In this document: one piece after another, positions 30,250 through 38,004 of the stretch | Position numbering within the stretch: position 1 is the first letter of the stretch | Layout of the letters: every line of letters begins with the position of its first letter | From: CAZHGD01 sp964531735 | GTDB taxonomy: Bacteria > Armatimonadota > UBA10988 | DNA length: 41,718 bases | Assembly: GCA_964531735.1 (NCBI GenBank) | Contig: CAZHGD010000053.1 | Span: forward strand, 1-41,718 | Direction: 5' to 3' | The notes under the pieces: model-generated | The model's input: the letters and a program-made list of their open reading frames with translations, nothing else | Database searches by the model: none | What the model was told of the DNA's origin: nothing | Program-made: the position numbers and the translations under genes

Positions 30250-32358
30250 CTACCGCAACACCTCCAGCTTGTCCCAGTCCACCAGGCCATCGCGCGTGCT
30301 GTGGTGCGCCAGCGAGACCACGTAGACGCTCTCCCAGACCAGCGGCGCCTTCAGGCCCTTGGGCAGGCGCGCCACCACGGTGGTCCACTCCGGCTTCAGC
30401 GGGCCCTCGTGCAGCGTGTGCGTGGTGCGCGTGCCGTTGCCGTCCACCACGGTCGCGCGGAGCCAGACCGACTGGCCATCGCCGCGCACCCGCGCGCGCA
30501 GCGCCAGCGCCGCGTCGAGCTTGCGCTCCAGCCGCACGTAGGCCGCGCGCGTGGTGGCCTGTTCGCCCAGGTGGAACACCAGGCGCAGGTACTGGTGGCC
30601 CGACGCCGCGCCGTCGCTCAGCGTCTCCAGGCTGCCCTTGACCGTCTCGGGCAGGCCGTGGAAACGGCCGGTGGTGCCGGTCTCGAAGTCCTCCACCAGC
30701 ACCGGCGCCGCCACGCGAACCGGGATCCGCGCTTGCGCACCGTAGCCGCTGACGGTCGCCTGACCCTCGACGCCTTCGCCGGCGGCGACGAAGCGGCCGG
30801 CCTCGCTACGACCGAGTGCGGCCGGCACCGTCCAGGTGAGGCGCTCGGGCGCCAGGATGACGGGTCGCCCGCCGGCGTCCAAGCCGGTGGCGCGCAGTTC
30901 CGCGGTCTCACCGGGTAGCAGTTCCAGCCGACTCGGCTCGGGCCGGAGGGTGGCCACCTGGTCGACCACCGTCACCTCGAGCTGGCCCGCCACACCCGGT
31001 GCCGCTGCCACCAGGCGGCCACGCGCCGCGGTGCTGCCGGCGCGCAGCGTGCCGCCGGTCAGGCGGCCGAGGTCACCTTCGGTGCGCAGCTCGACGCCGC
31101 GTTGCTCGGGCAACGGATTGAGCAAGGCGTCGGCCACGGCCACGGTGGGTGTCAGCGTGGCCTCGGTGCCCAAGAGCACCGGTCCCGGTGGGTCGAAGGT
31201 GACCACCGCCGGCGTGCCCAACGGGCCGATGGACAGCAGCGCCAGCGCGTTGGCCACCCGCCGCTCGCTACCGTCGCTGGGCCGATTGAGGATGCGCCCG
31301 CGCACCCAGCAGGTGGTGGAGCCACCGCCGTCCAGGTTGAGCGCGCCCTGGCAGCCGAACTCCCGCATCAGCCGGCTCAGCTCCGGCAGCGTCAGGCCGA
31401 CGCTATGGCCCGGTCGACGCCCATCCACCGTCACGGCCACGATGTGCCGCGCGTCGAACCCGATGGCCGTCCGCGGGTGCCGCGGCTCCTTCGCCTGCGG
31501 CTGGTACACCTCGCGCCCGCCCTGACAGAGCACCGGCCAGCCACCCACGGCTTCGCGCCAGCGGCCGGCGGGGGTGGTCTTGGCGTCGATGGTCACCGAC
31601 ATGCCCGGCTTGAGTTGGCGCAGCACCTGCTGGTGCTGGCCGCTGGCCGACAGGACCAGCCCGTCGGCGGCAATCGGCAGGTTGCCCGCGTCGCTCGGTG
31701 CGCTGACCACCTCGGCCGTCAGTTGTCCGTTGGCCGGCAGCCGCCCGCTCCACTTGAGCGCCACTTCGAGGCCGTGCGCCGGCATGCCGGTGCTGGTGCC
31801 CCAGGCCGGCGTGTAGAGCACCAGGTGCTCCGGCCCACGGTCGATGTTCAGGCGCGTGATGGGCACCGGCGCCCCCGCGCCCGGTACAGTCAACTCCAGC
31901 CGGCTGCGGAACGTGTCGATGTGCGGCGAGCCATCCTCGGCCACCACGAAGGCCGGGCGGTCGTTGCCCGTCTGGAGCAACTCGCCCTCGTGCATGAACA
32001 GCCCGATGGTGGCGCCCTGGCCTGGTCCGCGCATGATGAAGAAGTCGGCGTTGACCGCGGCAATCGCGCGCTGCTGCGCGGTGAGCAGGCGCGTCGCCTG
32101 GCGGCTGGTGCCTTCCAGGCGGCCGGCCTTCGGCTGCGCGCCCACCGCCACCGGCCGCAGCCGCGGCTCGGCCCGCTCCCAGAGGAAGCCGTCGATGGCG
32201 TACGGCCCAGCCGCGCGTCGGATCTCGAACGACCAGGCGCCCGGATGGATCGGCTTGCGCTGCGCATCGGGCGGCAACTCCAGCGCCGGCAGCGCGGTGA
32301 CCGCCAATGCCGATGCCAGCCAGCTCCACCCCCAGCGTCGTCGCGGGTCAGGCCTCAT
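30250..32358 (-). CDS. Secreted phosphodiester glycosidase (NAGPA) domain protein with Ig and CBM-like tail
   Basis: The 702-residue product has a signal peptide (1 to about 26). Residues about 85-380 are a NAGPA/DUF2233 domain: IAAVNADFFIM early, HPRTAIGFDARH, and NLDGGGSTT starting at residue 341. Such enzymes remove GlcNAc or related sugars joined by a phosphodiester; in bacteria they are linked to exopolysaccharide or wall sugars. Residues about 385-540 look like two Ig-type domains (PSRLELLPGETAELRATG), and about 545-702 a carbohydrate-binding sandwich (VLVEDFETGTTGRFHG to DWDKLEVLR). The ATG overlaps the upstream LarA-like gene by 11 bases, so translation is probably coupled. Confidence 0.85.
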   Translation of the reverse strand: MRPDPRRRWGWSWLASALAVTALPALELPPDAQRKPIHPGAWSFEIRRAAGPYAIDGFLWERAEPRLRPVAVGAQPKAGRLEGTSRQATRLLTAQQRAIAAVNADFFIMRGPGQGATIGLFMHEGELLQTGNDRPAFVVAEDGSPHIDTFRSRLELTVPGAGAPVPITRLNIDRGPEHLVLYTPAWGTSTGMPAHGLEVALKWSGRLPANGQLTAEVVSAPSDAGNLPIAADGLVLSASGQHQQVLRQLKPGMSVTIDAKTTPAGRWREAVGGWPVLCQGGREVYQPQAKEPRHPRTAIGFDARHIVAVTVDGRRPGHSVGLTLPELSRLMREFGCQGALNLDGGGSTTCWVRGRILNRPSDGSERRVANALALLSIGPLGTPAVVTFDPPGPVLLGTEATLTPTVAVADALLNPLPEQRGVELRTEGDLGRLTGGTLRAGSTAARGRLVAAAPGVAGQLEVTVVDQVATLRPEPSRLELLPGETAELRATGLDAGGRPVILAPERLTWTVPAALGRSEAGRFVAAGEGVEGQATVSGYGAQARIPVRVAAPVLVEDFETGTTGRFHGLPETVKGSLETLSDGAASGHQYLRLVFHLGEQATTRAAYVRLERKLDAALALRARVRGDGQSVWLRATVVDGNGTRTTHTLHEGPLKPEWTTVVARLPKGLKAPLVWESVYVVSLAHHSTRDGLVDWDKLEVLR

Positions 32359-33541
32359 CTCGGTGCAGTCCTTTCTGGGCCGCCTCGGCCGCCAGGGCCG
32401 GCGTCAGCCACAGCTCGTCCAGATCGCGCGTGTTCTTGATGCGCACGCCGCGCACCGCCGCGGGTTCACGCTGGCGCAGCAGGCGCAGCGCCGCCGCCAG
32501 GGCGGCCCCTTCGTCTGCGCAGGTCAGCGGGATCTTGACCCGCGAGACCACGCCGACGGTCAACGCGTTGGCATACATCGCCGCGCGATCGAGCCGGTCG
32601 ACCAACCGCTGCGTGCAGATGTCGGCCAACCCGACGCCCAGCCCGTTGCCGCCGGTGGCCTCGGTCAGGTCCAGCGCCACGATGACCGCGATGCGCGGCG
32701 TCGGCAGGTCGGGCAGGCCGGGAATGCCGCGTCGGCCGATCACGTTCGGGTCCAGACCTGTGCCCGACACGTCCTTGCCGAGTTGCTCGACCACCAGCAG
32801 GTCGAGGTCATCGAACGGCAAGCGCGGCAGCCACTCGCGCGCGGTCGCCAGCAGCTCCGGCTCGCGCCTCAGGATGGCCGCCGGCGGCAGGGCCTCGATC
32901 AGCGCCGGCGCGTGGTAGGCATCCTCCACCACGCCGATGCCCAGCAGCAGCGGCACGTGGGCCAGCGCCGTCCGGCCCACCTCTTCGAGCACCTCGCCGG
33001 CCTGGGCGAAGCCGCGGTGGTGGACGGTCGCCGCGCCGGCCTGGTTGCCCAGGCCCACCGCCAGCAGCTTGAGCAGTCCGCTCTCGAAGCGCCCGCTGAA
33101 GCTGGTGTGCGGCTTGATGCGGTTGAGCAGCACCAGATGGTCGGCCTGCGCCGCCGCGGCGTCGAGGTGTACCGGCCAGCCCGAGGGTGTCTGACCGACC
33201 ACCACGGTCTCGAGCGTCGAGCGCACCGGCACGCCGAGCGTCTCGGCGGCCACGCCGAGTCGCGCCAGTACCGCGGTCTGGCCGGCGGCCGTGCTGGCGC
33301 CATGGCTGCCCATGGCCGGCACGATGAACGGCTCGCCCCGCCGCTCGCGGATGGCCGCGATGACCTCGCGCACCAACTCGACCAGGTGGCCGATGCCACG
33401 GCTGCCGACGGCCAGGGCCACCGCGCGGCCGTGCAGGTTAGCGGGCCAATCGGCCTGCGCCAGCGCCTCACGGAGCGCACCGGCCGGATCGGGCAAGGCC
33501 CGCTGGGCGAACTCCTGCCGGTATCTCGTCCACTCAAGCAT
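32348..33541 (-). CDS. LarA/DUF2088-like protein
   Basis: The 397-residue cytoplasmic protein has the features of the lactate-racemase-like N-terminal domain: VAVGSRGIGHL, FIVPAMGSHGAST, LNRIKPHTSFSGRFESGLLKLLAVGLGN, and LLVVEQLGKDVSGTG. In LarA this fold holds a nickel-pincer cofactor; the family includes racemases and epimerases of hydroxy acids and sugars, and many members without known substrate. The HTSF and VHHRGF motifs are candidate active-site regions, but I cannot confirm cofactor-binding residues. No larB, larC or larE genes are visible nearby. The ATG overlaps the end of the Ppx/GppA gene by 8 bases. Confidence 0.75.
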   Translation of the reverse strand: MLEWTRYRQEFAQRALPDPAGALREALAQADWPANLHGRAVALAVGSRGIGHLVELVREVIAAIRERRGEPFIVPAMGSHGASTAAGQTAVLARLGVAAETLGVPVRSTLETVVVGQTPSGWPVHLDAAAAQADHLVLLNRIKPHTSFSGRFESGLLKLLAVGLGNQAGAATVHHRGFAQAGEVLEEVGRTALAHVPLLLGIGVVEDAYHAPALIEALPPAAILRREPELLATAREWLPRLPFDDLDLLVVEQLGKDVSGTGLDPNVIGRRGIPGLPDLPTPRIAVIVALDLTEATGGNGLGVGLADICTQRLVDRLDRAAMYANALTVGVVSRVKIPLTCADEGAALAAALRLLRQREPAAVRGVRIKNTRDLDELWLTPALAAEAAQKGLHRDEA

Positions 33542-34454
33542 CGTCGGTATCCAGCAGTGAGCGCGCCACGGCCAGGCGCAGACCGCCGGCGCAGACGTGG
33601 ACCACCTCGGCTTGGAGCCGCTGCATCGCCTGCTCCAGCAGCACCGCGCCGGTCGTGATGATGTCGGCCCGGTCTGGTTCGAGCCCGGGCAGCTGGCGGC
33701 GCGCCGCCAGCGGGAGCGCCGCCAGCCGCACCACCTGCGCGGTCACCTCGTCCGCCCGCAGCCGCACCTGGCTGATCCGCGACGCGTCGTAGTGGGTCAG
33801 GCCCAGGTGGATGGCCGCCAGCGTGGTGATGGTGCCGCCGCTGCCGGCCAGGTCGGCCGGCGGCGCGGCGATCGGGCCCAAGGCCTCGGCGGCTACCTGG
33901 CGACAGCGCGCCAGATCCTCGGCGCTCAGCGGGTCGCCGGGCCGCGCGCGCTCCCATAGGCGGCGCGAGCCGATGTTCACGGAGCGGCGCGCCGCGATGT
34001 GGCCGCCGCAGCCGCTGACCACCTCGGTGCTGCCGCCGCCGATGTCGAGCAGGTTGAGCGGCACTTCCGGCCGGCCATGGCTGCGCGACACGTCGGCGTA
34101 GGTCAACTCGGCCTCCTGCTCACCGCTGATCACCTCGATGCGCCAGCCGGTCTCGCGCTCCACCCGATCGAGGAGCACCTCGCGGTCCACCGCGTCGCGC
34201 AAGGCCGCCGTGCCCACCGCGCGCACTCGTTGCACGCCGTACTCGGCGCAGACCTGCTGGTACTCGCCCAGCTTGGCCGCCGCGCGCTCGATGGCGGCCG
34301 GCGCCAGATGGCCCGTCTGGTCGACGCCCTGGCCGAGTTTGACGATGTCGGTACGGTCGAGCCGCACTCGTTCGCCGTCGGCACCCGCCTCGAGGATGGT
34401 CAGCAGGAACGAGTTGGATCCGACATCGACGCCGGCGACTCGCTGAGTGGTCAT
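33534..34454 (-). CDS. Ppx/GppA phosphatase family protein
   Basis: The 306-residue protein has the ASKHA fold signatures of exopolyphosphatase/pppGpp phosphatase: GVDVGSNSFLLTILE (8-22), LNLLDIGGGSTEVVSG, and GSGGTITTLAAI. The length matches the short form with only the two ASKHA halves and no C-terminal HD-like domain. It would hydrolyse polyphosphate or pppGpp; which one cannot be read from sequence. ATG at 34454 is preceded by AGAGGTG; the longer frame starting at 34904 is antisense-like and carries no ribosome site. It begins 74 bases after the SGNH gene and overlaps the LarA-like gene by 8 bases. Confidence 0.9.
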   Translation of the reverse strand: MTTQRVAGVDVGSNSFLLTILEAGADGERVRLDRTDIVKLGQGVDQTGHLAPAAIERAAAKLGEYQQVCAEYGVQRVRAVGTAALRDAVDREVLLDRVERETGWRIEVISGEQEAELTYADVSRSHGRPEVPLNLLDIGGGSTEVVSGCGGHIAARRSVNIGSRRLWERARPGDPLSAEDLARCRQVAAEALGPIAAPPADLAGSGGTITTLAAIHLGLTHYDASRISQVRLRADEVTAQVVRLAALPLAARRQLPGLEPDRADIITTGAVLLEQAMQRLQAEVVHVCAGGLRLAVARSLLDTDDA

Positions 34455-34528
34455 CGAGCACCTCTCGGGTGCATGGTAGCAGCGCGGTGGCGTCACCGGA
34501 AGCCCGGGCTGCCGAGTCGCGGCCCGGA

Positions 34529-35578
34529 TCAGCCGGCTGGCCGGCCGGCGGCGGCAGGCGGAAACGCGTCGGCCCGCACCCGCTTGTACACCATCTCGGC
34601 GACCAGTTTGGCCCCGGCCATGGTGCAATGGCAGCCGTCCCCGCGCCGGACCAGCGTCCGCTTGCCGTCCACCGTCAGATAGCTGGTGAACTCGCCGCTC
34701 GGCCCGCCCAGCACCGCAGTCGTGGGCAGGTAGACGGCGTTCGGCAGCGCCGCGCAGGCCTTGCGGAAGCTCTCGTCCAGCAGCCGCATGTGCGCCTGGT
34801 AGTCTGCCGACCGCATCGGCGGCAGGCCCACCCAGTAGAGCCGCCGGACCTGCGCCGCCAACTGCGCCGCGAACTTCGCCGCGCGTTGCGCGTAGAGCTC
34901 GCACCAGTCGTCGTTGCCGGCGTGGTAGCGCCGTCCGTTGGCCTTGATGTCCTGGAAGTCGTTCGGGCCCAGGACCAACACGATCATGTCATGGCGTTCG
35001 CGAGCCAACACCTCGCGCATGTGCCCCGGCCAGTCGAAGAAGTCGGGCCGTGATAGGCCCGTCGAGACCTTGTAGTCCACCTTGGCGCGCATCGCCGGGT
35101 CGCGTTGCATCGCCGGGCGCAGATGCACCTGCAGGTCCTCCATCATCGAGTCGCCGATCAGGAGGACGCGCAACGGGCGCTGCGCCGAGTAGACCGGTTG
35201 CGGGCGTGCCGCCGCCTTGGCCGGCGCGGTGGCGCCGGCAGCAGCAACCGGGGCGGTAGTGCCGGCCGGTCGGGCCTGGGCGGCGCGCGCCACCGGTGGT
35301 GGCGGTTCGGGCGCCGGCGCCTCCTCCGGCTGTGTGGCGGCGATGAAGGCGCCGTGGAGTGCCAGCACGGGCCGGTCGACCAGCAGCGCGTGCGCCACGG
35401 TCTGCAGCCCCACGGCCGCCGCGAGACACCCCTCGCGCAACGGGCCCACGGACATTTGGTTGGCGCGGTCCACCAGGCCCTTGCTGTCCAGCAGTGCCAG
35501 CACGAGCCCAGCGGTCAGCAGCAGGTGGAGCACCTGCTCGCGCCGATAGGCCCAACCGCCGATGCGCTCGGTCATCAT
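34529..35578 (-). CDS. SGNH-hydrolase (AlgX/DUF459-like) with N-terminal membrane part
   Basis: The 349-residue protein starts with a basic stretch and one TM helix (about 16-31, VLHLLLTAGLVLALLD), with a second weaker one (about 52-66). A Pro/Ala linker follows (82-130). The SGNH domain (about 136-335) has block I IGDSMMED with nucleophile Ser144, GPNDFQD with Asn207, and DGCH with Asp314 and His317 as the D-x2-H pair. It should sit on the outer face of the inner membrane. With the MBOAT gene only 5 bases upstream it forms the usual acyl-transfer pair: MBOAT moves the acyl group across the membrane and the SGNH protein puts it on, or takes it off, a polysaccharide. The start is ATG 35578 or the adjacent ATG 35575. 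Confidence 0.85.
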   Translation of the reverse strand: MMTERIGGWAYRREQVLHLLLTAGLVLALLDSKGLVDRANQMSVGPLREGCLAAAVGLQTVAHALLVDRPVLALHGAFIAATQPEEAPAPEPPPPVARAAQARPAGTTAPVAAAGATAPAKAAARPQPVYSAQRPLRVLLIGDSMMEDLQVHLRPAMQRDPAMRAKVDYKVSTGLSRPDFFDWPGHMREVLARERHDMIVLVLGPNDFQDIKANGRRYHAGNDDWCELYAQRAAKFAAQLAAQVRRLYWVGLPPMRSADYQAHMRLLDESFRKACAALPNAVYLPTTAVLGGPSGEFTSYLTVDGKRTLVRRGDGCHCTMAGAKLVAEMVYKRVRADAFPPAAAGRPAG

Positions 35579-35583
35579 GCCCG

Positions 35584-36999
35584 CTAGAACCCCGCGTAGA
35601 TGAACGGCGCCATGCCGTCCGGCCAGAAGGCCCGGAGCAGCGCCAGCAGACTGCCCGCCAGCACGCCCTGCGCCCACAGCGGCCATTGCGCCACCGCGCG
35701 CCGCGCCGACGCCAGCGGTTCGGTCGGCAGGTAGTGCAGCGCCATGCCGAGCAGCAGCATCACCCAGAGTGCCGGCGTCATCAGCGTCGGCGCCGGTCCG
35801 CCCACCACCAGCGCCCGCAGGTGGGCCATCGCCGCCGCGAACGACTCAGCGCGGAAGAAGATCCAGGTCAGGCAGACGAAGTGGAACGTGCCCACCACGC
35901 GCAGCACCTGCACGCCCAACGGCACCGGCCCGCGGCCCCGCTTCGGCAAGAGCCAGGCCCGTTCGGCGGCCAGGCCGAACCCATGGAGCGCACCCCAGAC
36001 GATGAACGTCCAGGCGGCGCCATGCCACAGGCCGCCCAGCAACATCGTCGCCGCCAGGTTCACCTGGGTCCGCGCCGGGCTGCACCGCGACCCGCCGAGC
36101 GGAATGTACAGGTAGTCGCGCAGCCAGGAGGACAGCGTGATGTGCCAGCGCCGCCAGAACTCCTGCAGCGACTGCGACCGGTATGGCGCGTCGAAGTTGG
36201 CCGCCGAGCGGAAGCCTAACAGCAGCGCCGCGCCGATGGCCATGTCGCTGTAGGCGCTGAAGTCGCAGTAGATCTGCACCGCGTAGCCATAGGTGGCCAG
36301 CAGCACTTCGCTGCGCGCGTAGCCCGCCGGGTTCTGGAACACCGGGTCGACCAGGCCCTGCTGCAGCGTGTTGGCGATCACCACCTTCTTGAACAGGCCG
36401 CCCAGAATGAGGGCCAATGCCAAGTCGGCCGGGATGCCGTAGCGCGGCTCCGCGTCGCGGAGCTGCGGCAGGAAGTCGCGCGGGCGCACAATCGGTCCGG
36501 CCACCAGATAGGGGAAGAACGTCAGGCAGACGGCCCAGTCCAGGAGCGACCGCGCCGGCACCATGTCGCGGCGATAGACGTCGACGAGGTAGCTGATGGC
36601 GCGGAAGGTGTAGAACGACAGGCCGACCGGCAGCACGACCTCAAGGATGGGCAACTGCACGCGCAGGCCCAGGCTGGTCAGCAGGTCCTGGAGTGAGCTG
36701 ACGAAGAAGCCCTGGTACTTGAAGAAGCCCAGCACGAGCAGGTTGTAGGCCACGCCGGCCAACAGCGCCTGCCGGCGCTGCGCCACCGGGGCGAAGCGGT
36801 CGATCTGCCGCGCGAGCGTGTGATTGACGACCACGCTCAACAGCAACAAGGCGATGAACCGCCAGTCCCAACTGGCGTAGAAGATGAGGTTGGCGGCGAG
36901 CAGAACGGCCTTGCGTCGCTCGGCGTGACGCCTCACGACCCCGAGCAAGGCGACGACCACGAGCAGAAACAGGCCGAACTCGTGGGTGGGAAACAGCAT
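35584..36999 (-). CDS. MBOAT-family O-acyltransferase (AlgI-like)
   Basis: The 471-residue protein has about ten hydrophobic segments and the MBOAT/AlgI pattern: FFKYQGFF, LPVGLSFYTFRAISYLVDVYR, the conserved VAGPIVRPRDFLPQL, DFSAYSDMAIG, FWRRWHITLSSWLRDYLYIPLGG (His286) and GGLWHGAAW (His326, the main catalytic His). AlgI-type enzymes transfer acetyl groups from the cytoplasm to an exported polysaccharide. The ATG at 36999 begins the conserved MLFPTHEFGLFLL; the open frame upstream to 37086 has no ribosome site. It is the first gene of a five-gene minus-strand run and ends 5 bases before the SGNH gene. Confidence 0.93.
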   Translation of the reverse strand: MLFPTHEFGLFLLVVVALLGVVRRHAERRKAVLLAANLIFYASWDWRFIALLLLSVVVNHTLARQIDRFAPVAQRRQALLAGVAYNLLVLGFFKYQGFFVSSLQDLLTSLGLRVQLPILEVVLPVGLSFYTFRAISYLVDVYRRDMVPARSLLDWAVCLTFFPYLVAGPIVRPRDFLPQLRDAEPRYGIPADLALALILGGLFKKVVIANTLQQGLVDPVFQNPAGYARSEVLLATYGYAVQIYCDFSAYSDMAIGAALLLGFRSAANFDAPYRSQSLQEFWRRWHITLSSWLRDYLYIPLGGSRCSPARTQVNLAATMLLGGLWHGAAWTFIVWGALHGFGLAAERAWLLPKRGRGPVPLGVQVLRVVGTFHFVCLTWIFFRAESFAAAMAHLRALVVGGPAPTLMTPALWVMLLLGMALHYLPTEPLASARRAVAQWPLWAQGVLAGSLLALLRAFWPDGMAPFIYAGF

Positions 37000-37088
37000 C
37001 GCCGACGCTCTCGCCTCCCTGTCGGCGCGCCACCGGCCCGGCCTGTTGCCGGCCGGCGCGGCGACCGGTCTGCCCGCTGCTAACACAC

Positions 37089-37119
37089 GGCGCCCGGAGG
37101 CTGAGGCCCGCCGGGCGCC
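37089..37119 (-). terminator. Hairpin after the PorV-like gene
   Basis: GGCGCCCGG and CCGGGCGCC form a perfect 9-base stem with a 13-base loop, 26 bases after the PorV-like stop and before the MBOAT operon. On the minus strand GTGTGTTA follows, with no real T run. It probably separates the two runs. Confidence 0.55.
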
Positions 37120-37145
37120 GCTGGAAGAGGTGGTCTGCCGGAGCG

Positions 37146-37991
37146 CTAGAAGCTGCCGGCCAGCGACACCACATTCAGATCGCTGCCCCGCTCAATGCGC
37201 TGGAAGCCGTAGTCCAGCTTGACATAGCGGAAGGCGACCGAGACGCCGGCGCCGAATGTGCGCTGGGCCACACCGGCGCGAACGGCGATGTTGTTGCCGA
37301 ACCAGCGCTCGCCGCCGAACCGGACTTGGCCCTGCTTGGCGATCGACCCGATGTCGAACCAGTCGAGCGACAGCGTCGTGTACTTGTCCGGGCGGTAGGC
37401 CACGCCGGCGTTGAACACGCGCTTGGCCTTGCCGATGCCGCGGAAGCTCGGATCGTTGATGTTCAGCGCCGTCAGACCCAGCGTGAACTTCGGCTGCGAC
37501 GGCGGCGTGTACATCGCGCCGAAGTCGAAGGCGAAGCCGTCGTCCTTGGTGGCCGCGGTCTTCACACTGTGGAAGCGCAGGTTCACGCCCACCGCCAGGC
37601 CCTGGTAGACATACTGGCCGTAGGTGAACTGGAACACCTTGTCCGAGCGACCCGTGCCGTCCGACGAGCGCAGGTAGGTGAACCCGCCGCCGAACTTGCC
37701 TTGGCGGACCGGCTCGATATAGGAGAGGCTGTAGTAGTTGCCGCCGTTCTTGTTGACCTTGATGCTACCCTCGGCCATGCGCTGCTTGACCTGGGCCACC
37801 CCGGCCGGGTTGAACTGGAGGCCACCGGTGTCGTCGCTGACGGCGGTGAAGGCACCGGCCAGGCCCACCGAGCGAGCGTTGCCGCGGAACGGGTAAAACC
37901 CGCCGCCGGTCACATCTTGGGCCTGTGCGGCCAGGGCTAGCGTGAGCCCCGCCAACAGGGCCGACCACCGCGTTCGCGGCACCACATGCAT
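37146..37991 (-). CDS. PorV/PorQ-like outer-membrane beta-barrel protein
   Basis: The 281-residue protein has a signal peptide (1 to about 24, ending AAQA). The mature start GGGFYPFRGNARSVGLAGAFTAVSDDTGGLQFNPAGVAQV matches PorV/UPF0164-type barrels, which begin with G-A-R-x-x-G-x-G-A and a N-P-A-G motif. Alternating beta strands follow and it ends in Phe (SLAGSF), typical of barrel proteins inserted by BamA. Relatives serve in type IX secretion shuttling or unknown transport; no other type IX genes are here. GGGAGG lies 7 bases before the ATG. It starts 13 bases after the LptD-like stop, so the two are co-transcribed. Confidence 0.85.
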   Translation of the reverse strand: MHVVPRTRWSALLAGLTLALAAQAQDVTGGGFYPFRGNARSVGLAGAFTAVSDDTGGLQFNPAGVAQVKQRMAEGSIKVNKNGGNYYSLSYIEPVRQGKFGGGFTYLRSSDGTGRSDKVFQFTYGQYVYQGLAVGVNLRFHSVKTAATKDDGFAFDFGAMYTPPSQPKFTLGLTALNINDPSFRGIGKAKRVFNAGVAYRPDKYTTLSLDWFDIGSIAKQGQVRFGGERWFGNNIAVRAGVAQRTFGAGVSVAFRYVKLDYGFQRIERGSDLNVVSLAGSF

Positions 37992-38004
37992 ACGAGGCCT
38001 CCCT

